Below, piece after piece: positions 1 through 6,411 of a DNA stretch of 8,023 nucleotides. Location: assembly GCA_947456005.1 (NCBI GenBank), contig CANGRP010000122.1:1-8023 (forward strand). Reading direction: 5' to 3'. Each line of letters opens with the position of its first letter. Positions within the stretch are counted from its first letter, which is position 1. The notes beneath the pieces are model-generated. The model was given only the letters and a program-made list of their open reading frames with translations, searched no databases and was not told the origin of the DNA. The position numbers and the translations under genes were made by a program. The stretch is from Caulobacteraceae bacterium. Lineage in GTDB: Bacteria > Pseudomonadota > Alphaproteobacteria > Caulobacterales > Caulobacteraceae.

Positions 1-1265
1 AGAAACTGAAGCCGCTGACGATTGCGGGCGTCGCCGCTGACAGAGATTTCCGACCACTCCGAGGCCGCCTTGGCATCCAGCGTCCAGCGTGGAGAGATAT
101 CGTAAGCAAGGCTGAGGAACGCCTCCGTGCGGTATTCGTCCACGACGACATTGGCGGCCGGAAGGGATATCGGGGTCAACGTCCCTGCGGAGTCACGGGT
201 CGTCAGGGACAGCTTCGAGTCCAACCTGTTGAAGGCCGCCTCACCCCCGAACTCGGGGCGCAGGCGACCTTCGCCCGCTGACACCGTTGCGCGACCGACC
301 CACTCGACCATGTTCCGCCGAGAGACTGAGAGAGTTTCGGAAGTCCGAGTTCCAAGAGGCCTCTCGATCCGACTTCCACTGTCGGAGTCGTCCTGCCTCC
401 AACTGAAAAGACTCAGCGCCTTGAAGGTCGCCGCGTTCGAGAACCTCCTGGTCCACTCTCCGCCAAGCTCGGCGTTAAGGCTCCGGTCGTCGAAGGAGAT
501 TCCCTGAAACTGATCGACCGACCCCGCCGGAAGGCGTGCAATGAAGCCCCTGCGGGCGAAACTCACGTCGACGTCATACCCGTCCAACCGGCCATTCACT
601 GCGAATTCGCCGCCGAGCGCTTCTCGTCGCGCATCTCCGGAAAGCGTGACCTGCACGCCGTTCACATCACCAGTCATCTGTTCGAAGAGCTGCAGTTCAC
701 CGGCCGGCCCGGTCCGCCTGCGCGTTCCATCTGAGGGATCGCTCCAGGGGCGAAACTGAACGCTCCCGGACGTGCGCCATCCGGCGATCGGTCCGGAGAG
801 GCTCGCGTCCACCTTCGGACGCAACACCTCGTCCCGAGTGCGAGTAAGGGACAGGGTCCAGGAGCCTGAAACCGCAGTTTCCTGCAGGATCAGGTCCACG
901 ATGACGCTCTGTCCGGACGCCTCGCTGGTGGTGGGGTTGGTGACAAGATCAATCCTCACGACGGCCGAGGCCGGGATCCGCGACAGCGCCTCGCGCGGCC
1001 CGCCCGCCTTTGAGCCCGGGCGCGCGCCGTTGATCAGGACATTTCCGCCCGTATCGCCGAAACCGCGTCGGGTCTCTCCCTCATTGAGGGTGAAGCCTGG
1101 GACCCTTCCGACCATGTCGAGCGCCGTGCTCGGGGCGAAGTCCGCAAAGAACTCCCGGGCGTAACTCTTCACCTGCATCGGCTCGGACGCCAGAGCCAGA
1201 ATTGGAGTCGCTGAGACAAGAGCCATCGCCGCGACAGCCAGGGGGATGCCCGCGCGCAACCTCAT
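1..1265 (-). CDS. TonB-dependent outer-membrane receptor, N-terminal part (cut by the left window edge)
   Basis: The frame is open from an ATG at 1265 to the window edge and gives 421 residues with no stop. Residues 1-27 form a signal peptide (MRLR, then a hydrophobic core, then a likely cleavage site after ALA), so the protein should be exported. Residues about 35-130 look like a TonB-receptor plug domain: APSTALDMVGRVPGFTL at 44-60, RGFGDTGGNVLING at 67-80 and LSRIPASAVVRIDLV at 94-108, the pattern seen in many proteobacterial TonB receptors. The remainder has alternating beta-strand-like segments with aromatic and charged residues, as expected for the start of the 22-strand barrel. Such receptors import siderophores, vitamins, glycans or other ligands across the outer membrane using TonB energy; the ligand cannot be told here. 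I see no clear TonB box. No strong ribosome-binding site precedes the ATG, but the signal peptide supports this start. It lies downstream of a two-component pair on the same strand. Confidence 0.88.
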   Translation of the reverse strand, partial: MRLRAGIPLAVAAMALVSATPILALASEPMQVKSYAREFFADFAPSTALDMVGRVPGFTLNEGETRRGFGDTGGNVLINGARPGSKAGGPREALSRIPASAVVRIDLVTNPTTSEASGQSVIVDLILQETAVSGSWTLSLTRTRDEVLRPKVDASLSGPIAGWRTSGSVQFRPWSDPSDGTRRRTGPAGELQLFEQMTGDVNGVQVTLSGDARREALGGEFAVNGRLDGYDVDVSFARRGFIARLPAGSVDQFQGISFDDRSLNAELGGEWTRRFSNAATFKALSLFSWRQDDSDSGSRIERPLGTRTSETLSVSRRNMVEWVGRATVSAGEGRLRPEFGGEAAFNRLDSKLSLTTRDSAGTLTPISLPAANVVVDEYRTEAFLSLAYDISPRWTLDAKAASEWSEISVSGDARNRQRLQF

Positions 1266-1458
1266 GAGCGAGCGCCAGTAAACAGCCCGGCGAACGGAAC
1301 TCGCCCTGCGAAACCGGAAACCGCTGTTGTCATCATGACCTGTCCGAACCTTGATCTGGAAACTTCCCCCGGCTCCGTCGCAGTTGACGGGAGGGATGAA
1401 GACCAGATGCGCGCGAACGGGTTCGAGCGGGTTGCGCGACGATTGCACAATGATTGCG

Positions 1459-2598
1459 TCAGCGCAGGAGAGGCAACCGGATCTCGACGATGGCTCCGCC
1501 TTCGGCGCCCCGCCTGAGGTTCAAGACGCCGCCATAGGCCGCAACCGTCGCCTGGACGATAGAGAGGCCCAGACCTGACCCTCCCGTTTGCCTGGACCGT
1601 GACCCCTCGCCCCGGGTGAAGGGTTCAGCAAGCGCTCGAGGGTCGCCCGGCGGCCAGCCCGGGCCATGATCGGTGCACCTGAGGACGGCATCGGCTCCGT
1701 CTGCAAACACCTCGATGGTCGCGGGCGCTTCAGGGGCGTAGCGGATCAGGTTCCGAAGGATGTTCAGCAGGGCGCGGCGCAGACGCCCCGGGTCCGCCTC
1801 GACATGGACGCCCTCTCCTGAGTCGAGGGTCAACGAAACGCCGCCGGCTTCCAGTTCCGGACGCAAGGAATCCACGCTGTCCTTCGCCAGCGCACCAAGG
1901 TCGACCCTCTCCCGCTTGCCCGCCCCCGCCTGGCGCGCATCGGCGAGCGCGTTCACATCCGAGACCAGAAGATCGATCCAGCCGATCTGTTCGACCAGCC
2001 CGTCACAGAAGGCGTCGTCCGCCGTGAAGAGGCCTTCCTTGAGGCCCGCCAGGCGGCCTCGCAGGATGGTGAGGGGCGTACGGATGTCGTGAGCGAGCGC
2101 CGCGCTCCGAAGTCGCAGGTCATCGTCAGCCGAACGCAGGGCGGCGGTCATCGCCAGAAAGTCCTCGTTGAGGGCGGCGACCTCCGACGTGGCGGCCGAT
2201 GAGAGCTGGGGCGGCCTGCGATCGCCATTCGCGACCCGTCGCACCGCCTCAGCCAGGATCTCGAGAGGGCGTGTGAGGCGACCGGCGAGACCCCAGGCGA
2301 CCAGTCCCATGACGACGGCGGCCCCGAGCACCACAAGCAGGACCACAAGATCGTAGCTCAGTCGCCAAGTATGGAAGCCCAGAGAGTCTCGGAAGTCCAT
2401 GAAGGCCGCGGAACACCGGCCTGCAACGTGCTCAAGTTGATCCAGCGCCAGCCTGTCCTGCGGCGAGAGGCTCGCTTCGAACAGGAAATCCCTCAAGGAG
2501 AAGACCGCACCAGGGAGGACCTGGGCCGCAACCGCGCCGACGATGGCGCTCAGGATTGTGACGGAGGCGATCTGGAACTTCAGCGAAAGGGTCTTCAT
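1459..2598 (-). CDS. Two-component sensor histidine kinase (HAMP, HisKA, HATPase)
   Basis: This 379-residue inner-membrane sensor kinase should autophosphorylate on histidine and pass the phosphate to the response regulator encoded just upstream. Visible parts in order: a first membrane segment at about 8-33; a short periplasmic sensor region of some 50 residues; a second membrane segment at about 83-106; a HAMP linker at about 107-160 (GRLTRPLEILAEAVRRV); the H box LAHDIRTPLT with His170; the N box with Asn283 (LRNLIRYAPE); the G1 box DHGPG at 310-314; an F-box-like EPFTRG at 325-330; and the G2 box GSGLGL at 340-345. All key catalytic residues are present, so the kinase is probably active. 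The start codon overlaps the regulator's stop by 4 bases (ATGA), which indicates translational coupling. The signal sensed is unknown. A gap of 193 bases separates it from the receptor gene downstream. Confidence 0.95.
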   Translation of the reverse strand: MKTLSLKFQIASVTILSAIVGAVAAQVLPGAVFSLRDFLFEASLSPQDRLALDQLEHVAGRCSAAFMDFRDSLGFHTWRLSYDLVVLLVVLGAAVVMGLVAWGLAGRLTRPLEILAEAVRRVANGDRRPPQLSSAATSEVAALNEDFLAMTAALRSADDDLRLRSAALAHDIRTPLTILRGRLAGLKEGLFTADDAFCDGLVEQIGWIDLLVSDVNALADARQAGAGKRERVDLGALAKDSVDSLRPELEAGGVSLTLDSGEGVHVEADPGRLRRALLNILRNLIRYAPEAPATIEVFADGADAVLRCTDHGPGWPPGDPRALAEPFTRGEGSRSRQTGGSGLGLSIVQATVAAYGGVLNLRRGAEGGAIVEIRLPLLR

Positions 2599-3281
2599 TG
2601 AAACGCCTCGAGCCTGTAGCCTTCGCTCCGGACGCTGACCAGGCGCAGGTTCCCCAGCGCCTCAAGCTTCTGGCGAAGCCGGCTGATGTGGGGATTCACG
2701 GACTTGTCGAAGGCCTCGCCATCCATAGCGGAATCCACCAGTTGTCCTCGCGACACCAGGCGACCTGCCCGCTCGGCCAGCACCCTCAGGATCCGAAACT
2801 CGGTGGGCGTCAGTTCCAGCAGGGTTTCGCCCACCGAGGCGACATGGCGGTCAAGATCGACCTGCAGGTCGCCCAGGGTGACAATCCTTGACGGTTCCAG
2901 CAGGTTCTTGCGCCGTAGCACCGCCTTGGCGCGCGCGATCAGCTCCAGCGGGTTGAAGGGCTTGACCAGGTAGTCGTCACAACCCAGCCGGAAACCCGTG
3001 AGCTTATCGACATCCTCTCCCAGGGCGCTGAGAATGATCACCGGCGGCCCTCCGCGCGCGCGCAGCTCCGCAAGAACCGCATAGCCATCGCGCTTTGGGA
3101 GCTTCAGGTCGAGCACGATCAGGTGGGGGCGCCAGTAGGCCGCCGCCGAGAGCGCGTCATCGCCATCCCTTGCGATCAGCCGCAGGGCGTTCTCGCGCCC
3201 AAGAAAGACATCAACGATATCGGCGATGGCCGGTTCGTCCTCCACGATCAGGATCCGAACGCCATCCAGTTCACTTTCCAT
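2595..3281 (-). CDS. OmpR/PhoB-family response regulator
   Basis: This 228-residue DNA-binding regulator is the partner of the downstream kinase. The receiver domain covers residues about 8-122, with the acidic pair Glu14/Asp15, phospho-acceptor Asp58 (IVLDLKLPKRDGY), Ser85 (IILSA) and Lys107 (VKPFNP). The winged-helix output domain covers about 133-226, with LTPTEFRILRVL, VSRGQLVDSAM, the recognition-helix stretch VNPHISRLRQKLE and the wing VRSEGYRLE. Length and residues are normal for the family. I chose the ATG at 3281 because the receiver domain begins at once and an AAGG lies about 10 bases upstream. A longer in-frame start at 3497 would add 72 arginine- and proline-rich residues without domain character and would run across the att-like repeat. 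The gene overlaps the kinase gene by 4 bases. The TonB receptor gene downstream is a plausible target, by inference only. Confidence 0.95.
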   Translation of the reverse strand: MESELDGVRILIVEDEPAIADIVDVFLGRENALRLIARDGDDALSAAAYWRPHLIVLDLKLPKRDGYAVLAELRARGGPPVIILSALGEDVDKLTGFRLGCDDYLVKPFNPLELIARAKAVLRRKNLLEPSRIVTLGDLQVDLDRHVASVGETLLELTPTEFRILRVLAERAGRLVSRGQLVDSAMDGEAFDKSVNPHISRLRQKLEALGNLRLVSVRSEGYRLEAFQ

Positions 3282-4008
3282 CCTGGAGCAACCTTGTGCC
3301 TGATTGACCCGTTCTAAACAGCCACAATACCCGCTTAAGGTTGCCGTTCGATTGCGCCGCGCACAGAGTTGGTCCTTGCTCGTCCACCTTGAGACGTCAC
3401 CCCTGGACCGGGGGCCGGACGGCGAGGAAGCTCGTCTGGGCTGCTGGTTTTGGCCGCACCGTCTCGGGAAGGACTGGAGCGGGCGAGGGGAAGCCAACTC
3501 CTGCCCAAGCCATATGAGAAATCTTCCGATGTTCAGATCGACCGGATTACGAGGTCCCCATACTGGCCCCCGAAGTCGTCAGATGGCTGTGGAAAACCTT
3601 GGAAGATTGAACCCACTGCCCAGACTGCGGACTTCAATTCAGTTTTGATTGGATATTTTCTGTCGTGAATGCGGCTTATTTTCAATTTATTACTTCAAGC
3701 TCCGGTCAGATGCGAATTGCCCGTCAGAATTTACGGAGAAGCTGCCATATACTCGTAGTGGGATTACATGTCCGAACAATATAGACTTTTATGTTCGCTC
3801 TGCCCGCGATTTGTCGCGTACGGTGTGCTTTACAATGTCCCCAGCTGCGGGGCCGGGGCCAGCCTAAGCAATCCTCTGTCGCACAGCATCTGCGCCTTTG
3901 TATCGGTGGGGGGCGAAAGCGTCAGTGGCGATTGAACTGACCGAAATCGACCAGACCGGGTCGTTCAAGCTACGGTGGAAGGCTGCCCGGTTGGAGCCAA
4001 TCCGGACA
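3282..4008. other. 727-base stretch without a confident gene, spanning the island's left boundary
   Basis: From 3282 to 3471 the DNA is GC-rich and should hold the promoter of the minus-strand regulator-kinase pair, though no clear promoter boxes can be picked out. At 3472-3492 lies a copy of the tRNA-Gly 3' end. To the right of it, mostly between about 3600 and 3850, base composition turns markedly AT-richer than elsewhere in the window. Short open frames exist here, but none has recognisable domains and most need a TTG start. One minus-strand frame at 3533-3685 would give 50 residues and is discussed among the findings. The stretch reads as degenerate or foreign non-coding DNA at the distal end of an integrated element. 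Confidence 0.6.
3472..3492 (-). repeat. Distal att-like site: 21-base direct repeat of the tRNA-Gly 3' end
   Basis: These 21 bases are identical to 6231-6251, which cover the last 18 bases of the tRNA-Gly gene (including its CCA end) plus 3 bases beyond. Rightward, 8 of the next 11 bases also match (3493-3503 against 6252-6262), so the similarity reaches through the T arm. Nothing resembling the anticodon or D arm follows. This is what an attachment site at the far end of a tRNA-targeting island looks like, and it lies on the side facing the tRNA's 3' end, as it must. Confidence 0.75.
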
Positions 4009-5025
4009 TTAAGATCCTGTCCGTTGGGGCCTGTAATCTCCGACATCACTAACGTCAGGCGGTGTACGTTTCTCGAATGCCCGGCGGAATTGACTGGGGG
4101 TTTGCATGACGATCCGGCGAAAGTGGTGCCGAAGAGTATGGGCTGTACCGAAGCCGACCACATCGGCGATGTCGTCAACGGCATTGCCGGATCGGGACAG
4201 TATATCTTTGGCAGCTTCCACCCGGGCCACGATCAGCCATTCGCCTGGCCCAGTTCCGGTGGCTTCCCGGAACCGGCGTTCGAACGTCCGGCGGCTCATA
4301 CCGGAGAGGCGGGCCATCTCATCGGTGGTCCATGGCCTGCGTAGATCTTGCCGGATACGCTCGATGACCGGAGCGACGCTGGTATCCGGACGTAAGGGCA
4401 CGGCGCGTTCCACAAACTGAGCCTGCCCCCCGGGGCGATGCGCCGGCATCACCAGGCGCCGAGCCACTGAGTTCGCGGCATCTGATCCGAAATCCTGCCG
4501 AACCAGTTCGATCATCAGGTCCATGCCCGCGGCGCTCCCGGCGGAGGTGTAGATCCTGTCTCGCACCTGATAAAGCGCCTTGTCATCGACCTCTATGCTT
4601 GGAAATCGCGCCCGTAACGCTGCTGCATACCGCCAGTGGGTCGTAGCAGGGCCATCATCCAGTAGCCCCGTGGCGGCCAGGACGAAGGCGCCGGAGCAGA
4701 TCGAAGCGAGGCGGGCGCCACGAGCGTGAGCCCTTTTCAATCGGGCCAGCAGGTCTTCCGGAACCGGAAAGTCGATCCCCTTCCAGCCGGGTACTACGAT
4801 GAGGTCTGCTTCATCGATCAGCTCAGGTCCGGCATCGTGCATGATCAGGAACCCGCCGTGCGCATGCAACGGGCCGGGCTCGATTGCTGCGCTGGCGAAG
4901 CGGTACCACCCGGGACCCAGCTCTGGCCGGTATAGGCCGAAAATCTCGGCAACAATGCCAAACTCGAAGGTGCATAACCCGTCATAAAGCAGGGCGACGA
5001 CCAGTGGTCCATTGGTTGTTGTCAT
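4009..5025 (-). CDS. ftrA: FtrA/GlxA-type transcriptional regulator: DJ-1/PfpI-like domain plus AraC-type DNA-binding domain
   Basis: The product has 338 residues. Residues about 8-190 match the DJ-1/PfpI (class I amidotransferase-like) sensor fold: LVVALLYDGLCTFEFG at the start, ADLIVVPGW at 73-81, and the nucleophile-elbow segment ASICSGAFVLAATGLLDDG with Cys110. Residues about 217-318 form an AraC-type double helix-turn-helix, with WTTDEMARLSGMSRRTFERRF in the first motif and a second ending in TPSQFRRAF. Proteins of this build are known as FtrA or GlxA-like regulators; their effectors are mostly unknown, and the amidotransferase-like domain usually serves as a sensor. The last 20 or so residues are a loose tail. 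The gene is divergent from a rhodanese gene, a neighbourhood often seen for ftrA, so it probably controls that pair and itself. It lies inside the putative tRNA-Gly island. The exact subfamily name is the least certain part. Confidence 0.88.
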   Translation of the reverse strand: MTTTNGPLVVALLYDGLCTFEFGIVAEIFGLYRPELGPGWYRFASAAIEPGPLHAHGGFLIMHDAGPELIDEADLIVVPGWKGIDFPVPEDLLARLKRAHARGARLASICSGAFVLAATGLLDDGPATTHWRYAAALRARFPSIEVDDKALYQVRDRIYTSAGSAAGMDLMIELVRQDFGSDAANSVARRLVMPAHRPGGQAQFVERAVPLRPDTSVAPVIERIRQDLRRPWTTDEMARLSGMSRRTFERRFREATGTGPGEWLIVARVEAAKDILSRSGNAVDDIADVVGFGTAHTLRHHFRRIVMQTPSQFRRAFEKRTPPDVSDVGDYRPQRTGS

Positions 5026-5107
5026 AATCTGTACGTATATTGTCGTTCACGCCAATTGCCAGAGCGATTGGCTCAGAGGCATTGCCGGGCATGAAAGGAG
5101 ACTCTTC
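5026..5107. promoter_or_regulatory. Divergent promoter/operator region between the FtrA-type regulator and rhodanese genes
   Basis: These 82 bases separate the two divergent start codons and are AT-richer on the regulator side. A TATATT at 5036-5041 could be a plus-strand -10 element, with a weak TTGGTT at 5012-5017 at 18-base spacing. A TACGTA palindrome sits at 5032-5037. An operator for the regulator is likely here by position, but no convincing long inverted repeat is visible. Confidence 0.4.
5094..5100 (+). promoter_or_regulatory. Strong ribosome-binding site that fixes the rhodanese start
   Basis: AAAGGAG lies 7 bases before the ATG at 5108. It favours this start over an in-frame TTG at 5012, which would add 32 residues and overlap the start of the divergent regulator gene. 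Confidence 0.8.
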
Positions 5108-5509
5108 ATGCCGACATTCGTCACCGCCGTTCCGCCTGCCCCATCCGAGCTAGCCAGGGCCCATTTCGCTGCCGAGTTTACGTTTGAGACGGATTGCTGG
5201 GACGTCCACGAGGCGCTGTCCAAGGTAGCGGACTTCGTGCTCCTCGATGTCCGCAGCCCGGGGATGTTCGCTGCTGGTCATGTGCCCGGGGCCATCAACC
5301 TGCCACACGGCAAGATCATCGCGTCCAAGCTCACCGCTTGGCCGCCGGAAACGGTGTTCATCACTTACTGTGCGGGGCCGCACTGCAACGGTGCAGCGCG
5401 GGGGGCCTTGCGGCTTGCAGAGCTTGGACGCCCGGTCAAGATCATGGCAGGAGGGATTACGGGCTGGGTCGACGAGGGCTTCAGCCTGACCACAGGGTCT
5501 GGGGACTGA
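5108..5509 (+). CDS. Single-domain rhodanese (sulfurtransferase)
   Basis: This 133-residue, probably cytoplasmic protein has one rhodanese domain: DFVLLDVRSPGMFAAGHVPGA at about 42-62, the active-site loop YCAGPHCNGAARGA at 87-100, and the C-terminal signature IMAGGITGWVDEGF at 112-125. Cys88 occupies the catalytic position and should carry the persulfide. The loop is longer than the classic CxxGxR form and holds a second cysteine, Cys93; as far as I recall, other regulator-linked rhodaneses have similar CxGPxCNGA loops. The family moves sulfane sulfur from donors to thiol acceptors, or acts in related redox or arsenic chemistry; the substrate here is unknown. The gene is divergent from the ftrA-type regulator and ends 5 bases before the acetyltransferase ATG, so the two plus-strand genes should form one transcription unit. 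Confidence 0.92.
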   Translation: MPTFVTAVPPAPSELARAHFAAEFTFETDCWDVHEALSKVADFVLLDVRSPGMFAAGHVPGAINLPHGKIIASKLTAWPPETVFITYCAGPHCNGAARGALRLAELGRPVKIMAGGITGWVDEGFSLTTGSGD

Positions 5510-5514
5510 AGGCC

Positions 5515-5979
5515 ATGCGTTCCGGATCGGCTTCAGGTGTCCTTGTTTTGGTTGCCGGTCCGGAGCATGTCCCAGCACTGCTGCCATTGATCGAGACCCA
5601 TGCCCTCTTCGAAAGGGCTACCGCGACATGTACCGAAGAGACCTTGAAGGCTGCCCTGGCCGAGCCGAGCGCCGGCTTGCTCGCGTGGCTCGCCCTCGAT
5701 GAAAGGGGCGGACCTATCGGCTACGCTACCGCAACCCGGGAATTCTCAACCTGGTCGGGCAAGCCGTTCCTGCATCTCGATTGCCTGTACCTGACCGAGA
5801 CCGCACGAGGCGCAGGCGTCGGATCCTTGCTGTTTGACGCCGTGAAGCTGTTCGCCACCCGCCAAGGACTAGATGAACTTCAATGGCAGACTCCCGACTG
5901 GAACGTCGCGGCGGAGCGCTTCTATCTGAAGCATCGTGCATCCGTTACGGCCAAACGCCGGTTTCGCCTCGACCTCTAA
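5515..5979 (+). CDS. GNAT-family N-acetyltransferase
   Basis: This 154-residue protein has the GNAT fold, which moves an acetyl group from acetyl-CoA to an amine. The acetyl-CoA pyrophosphate-binding motif is clear: LDCLYLTETARGAGVGSLL at about 88-106, with R98-G-x-G-x-G103. It follows the usual strand GPIGYATATREFS, and a motif-B-like WNVAAERFYLKH at 129-140 holds the conserved Asn and the Phe-Tyr pair. The C-terminal RRFRLDL strand resembles the end of diamine or small-molecule acetyltransferases. The substrate cannot be named from sequence. The gene starts 5 bases after the rhodanese stop with GAAGG between them, so it is probably co-translated. A remnant insertion sequence begins only about 5 bases after its stop, which could have trimmed a native terminator. 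Confidence 0.9.
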   Translation: MRSGSASGVLVLVAGPEHVPALLPLIETHALFERATATCTEETLKAALAEPSAGLLAWLALDERGGPIGYATATREFSTWSGKPFLHLDCLYLTETARGAGVGSLLFDAVKLFATRQGLDELQWQTPDWNVAAERFYLKHRASVTAKRRFRLDL

Positions 5980-5983
5980 CGAC

Positions 5984-6011
5984 TGAAGCGTCCCGGGTCT
6001 TCCGGAGGCTA
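5984..6011 (+). repeat. Likely left terminal repeat of an IS3-family element
   Basis: The stretch beginning TGAAGCGTCCCGGGTCTTCC, followed by GGAGGC, has the look of IS3-family ends (TGAACC, then CCCCGGG, then TTCCGGAG). It lies just upstream of a decayed IS3 orfA start. No matching inverted end was found on the right side. Confidence 0.5.
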
Positions 6012-6033
6012 CTGTTTATGAGTAGGAGCCACG

Positions 6034-6177
6034 ATGAGCGCTACAAGGAACAAGTCTTCACCTGAGTTTCGCGACTTTGCGGTGCGTATGGTGGAGGAGC
6101 ACCGAGGGGATTAGCCCCCAGAGAGGCCGGATGCAGCGGGAAGCTTAGGGACAAGTCCGGACGGTCGAAGGCCATAA
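6034..6177 (+). pseudogene. Decayed IS3-family transposase OrfA fragment
   Basis: An ATG at 6034 opens a 26-codon frame reading MSATRNKSSPEFRDFAVRMV and then EEHRGD before a TAG at 6112. SSPEFR.FAVRMV.EH is the usual N-terminus of IS3-family OrfA, which carries a helix-turn-helix DNA-binding domain. Reading on in the same frame through the stop gives PPERPDAAGSLGTSPDGRRP, which still resembles the next OrfA part (YPS..AA......LG.SP.TLRRW), and then a TAA at 6175. The stop probably arose at the codon that is tyrosine in relatives. OrfB is absent, so the element is dead. It sits between the acetyltransferase gene and the tRNA end of the island. Confidence 0.65.
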
Positions 6178-6230
6178 ACCCTCGGTTTTCCGGGAGTTTG
6201 TAGACTCTTCGGGATGAATATGGAAGGTGC

Positions 6231-6251
6231 GACTGGAGCGGGCGAGGGGAA
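6231..6251 (-). repeat. tRNA-side att-like site (21-base direct repeat)
   Basis: This is identical to 3472-3492. On the minus strand it comprises the 3' strand of the T stem, the acceptor 3' strand, the discriminator, CCA and three further bases. It lets the tRNA gene stay whole after insertion, the usual arrangement for islands that use tRNA genes as target sites. Distance between copies is 2,759 bases. Confidence 0.75.
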
Positions 6252-6308
6252 TCGAACCCCTGACATCAAGCTTGGGAAGCTTGCGTTCTACCTCTGAACT
6301 ACGCCCGC
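6234..6308 (-). tRNA. tRNA-Gly (anticodon CCC)
   Basis: The reverse complement folds as a complete cloverleaf. The acceptor stem pairs GCGGGCG with CGCCCGC. The D arm is GTTC-AGAGGTA-GAAC. The anticodon stem pairs CAAGC with GCTTG around the loop TTCCCAA, with anticodon CCC at 6274-6276. The T arm has the loop TTCGATT. The discriminator is T and CCA is encoded. It decodes GGG glycine codons. Its 3' end is the apparent integration target of the adjoining island. It is divergent from the plus-strand gene at 6412. Confidence 0.97.
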
Positions 6309-6411
6309 GCGCCTTCCCTCCTTACAGCCCGGGAGGGCGGGGCTCAAGGCCGCGGCTTTCCCCAGGGCGCGTCGGCCTGTAGGAAGCAGGAGACATCTGA
6401 CGGCGGGTCCT

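Noticed and set aside
1262..1450. 62-residue minus-strand frame overlapping the TonB receptor start (ATGA)
   Set aside because: It needs a TTG start, shows no recognisable motif and fills what looks like a promoter gap; the overlap is probably chance.
3282..3497. Extension of the response regulator to an in-frame start at 3497
   Set aside because: The added 72 residues have no domain character, cross the att-like repeat, and the receiver domain starts directly after the ATG at 3281.
3472..3505. A second, degenerate tRNA-Gly gene at the left repeat
   Set aside because: Only the acceptor 3' strand and T arm match; no anticodon or D arm follows, so an att-type fragment is the better reading.
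3649..3867. 72-residue plus-strand frame in the AT-rich patch
   Set aside because: TTG start, no ribosome-binding site, no recognisable motif and a low-complexity end.
3864..4184. 106-residue minus-strand frame overlapping the end of the regulator gene
   Set aside because: Most of it lies over the AraC domain in another frame and it has no domain of its own.
5012..5107. Upstream TTG start for the rhodanese
   Set aside because: It would overlap the start of the divergent regulator gene, whereas ATG 5108 has a strong AAAGGAG at the right distance.
3493..6230. Integrase or recombinase gene inside the island
   Set aside because: No frame on either strand shows tyrosine or serine recombinase motifs; only the IS3 OrfA fragment relates to mobility.
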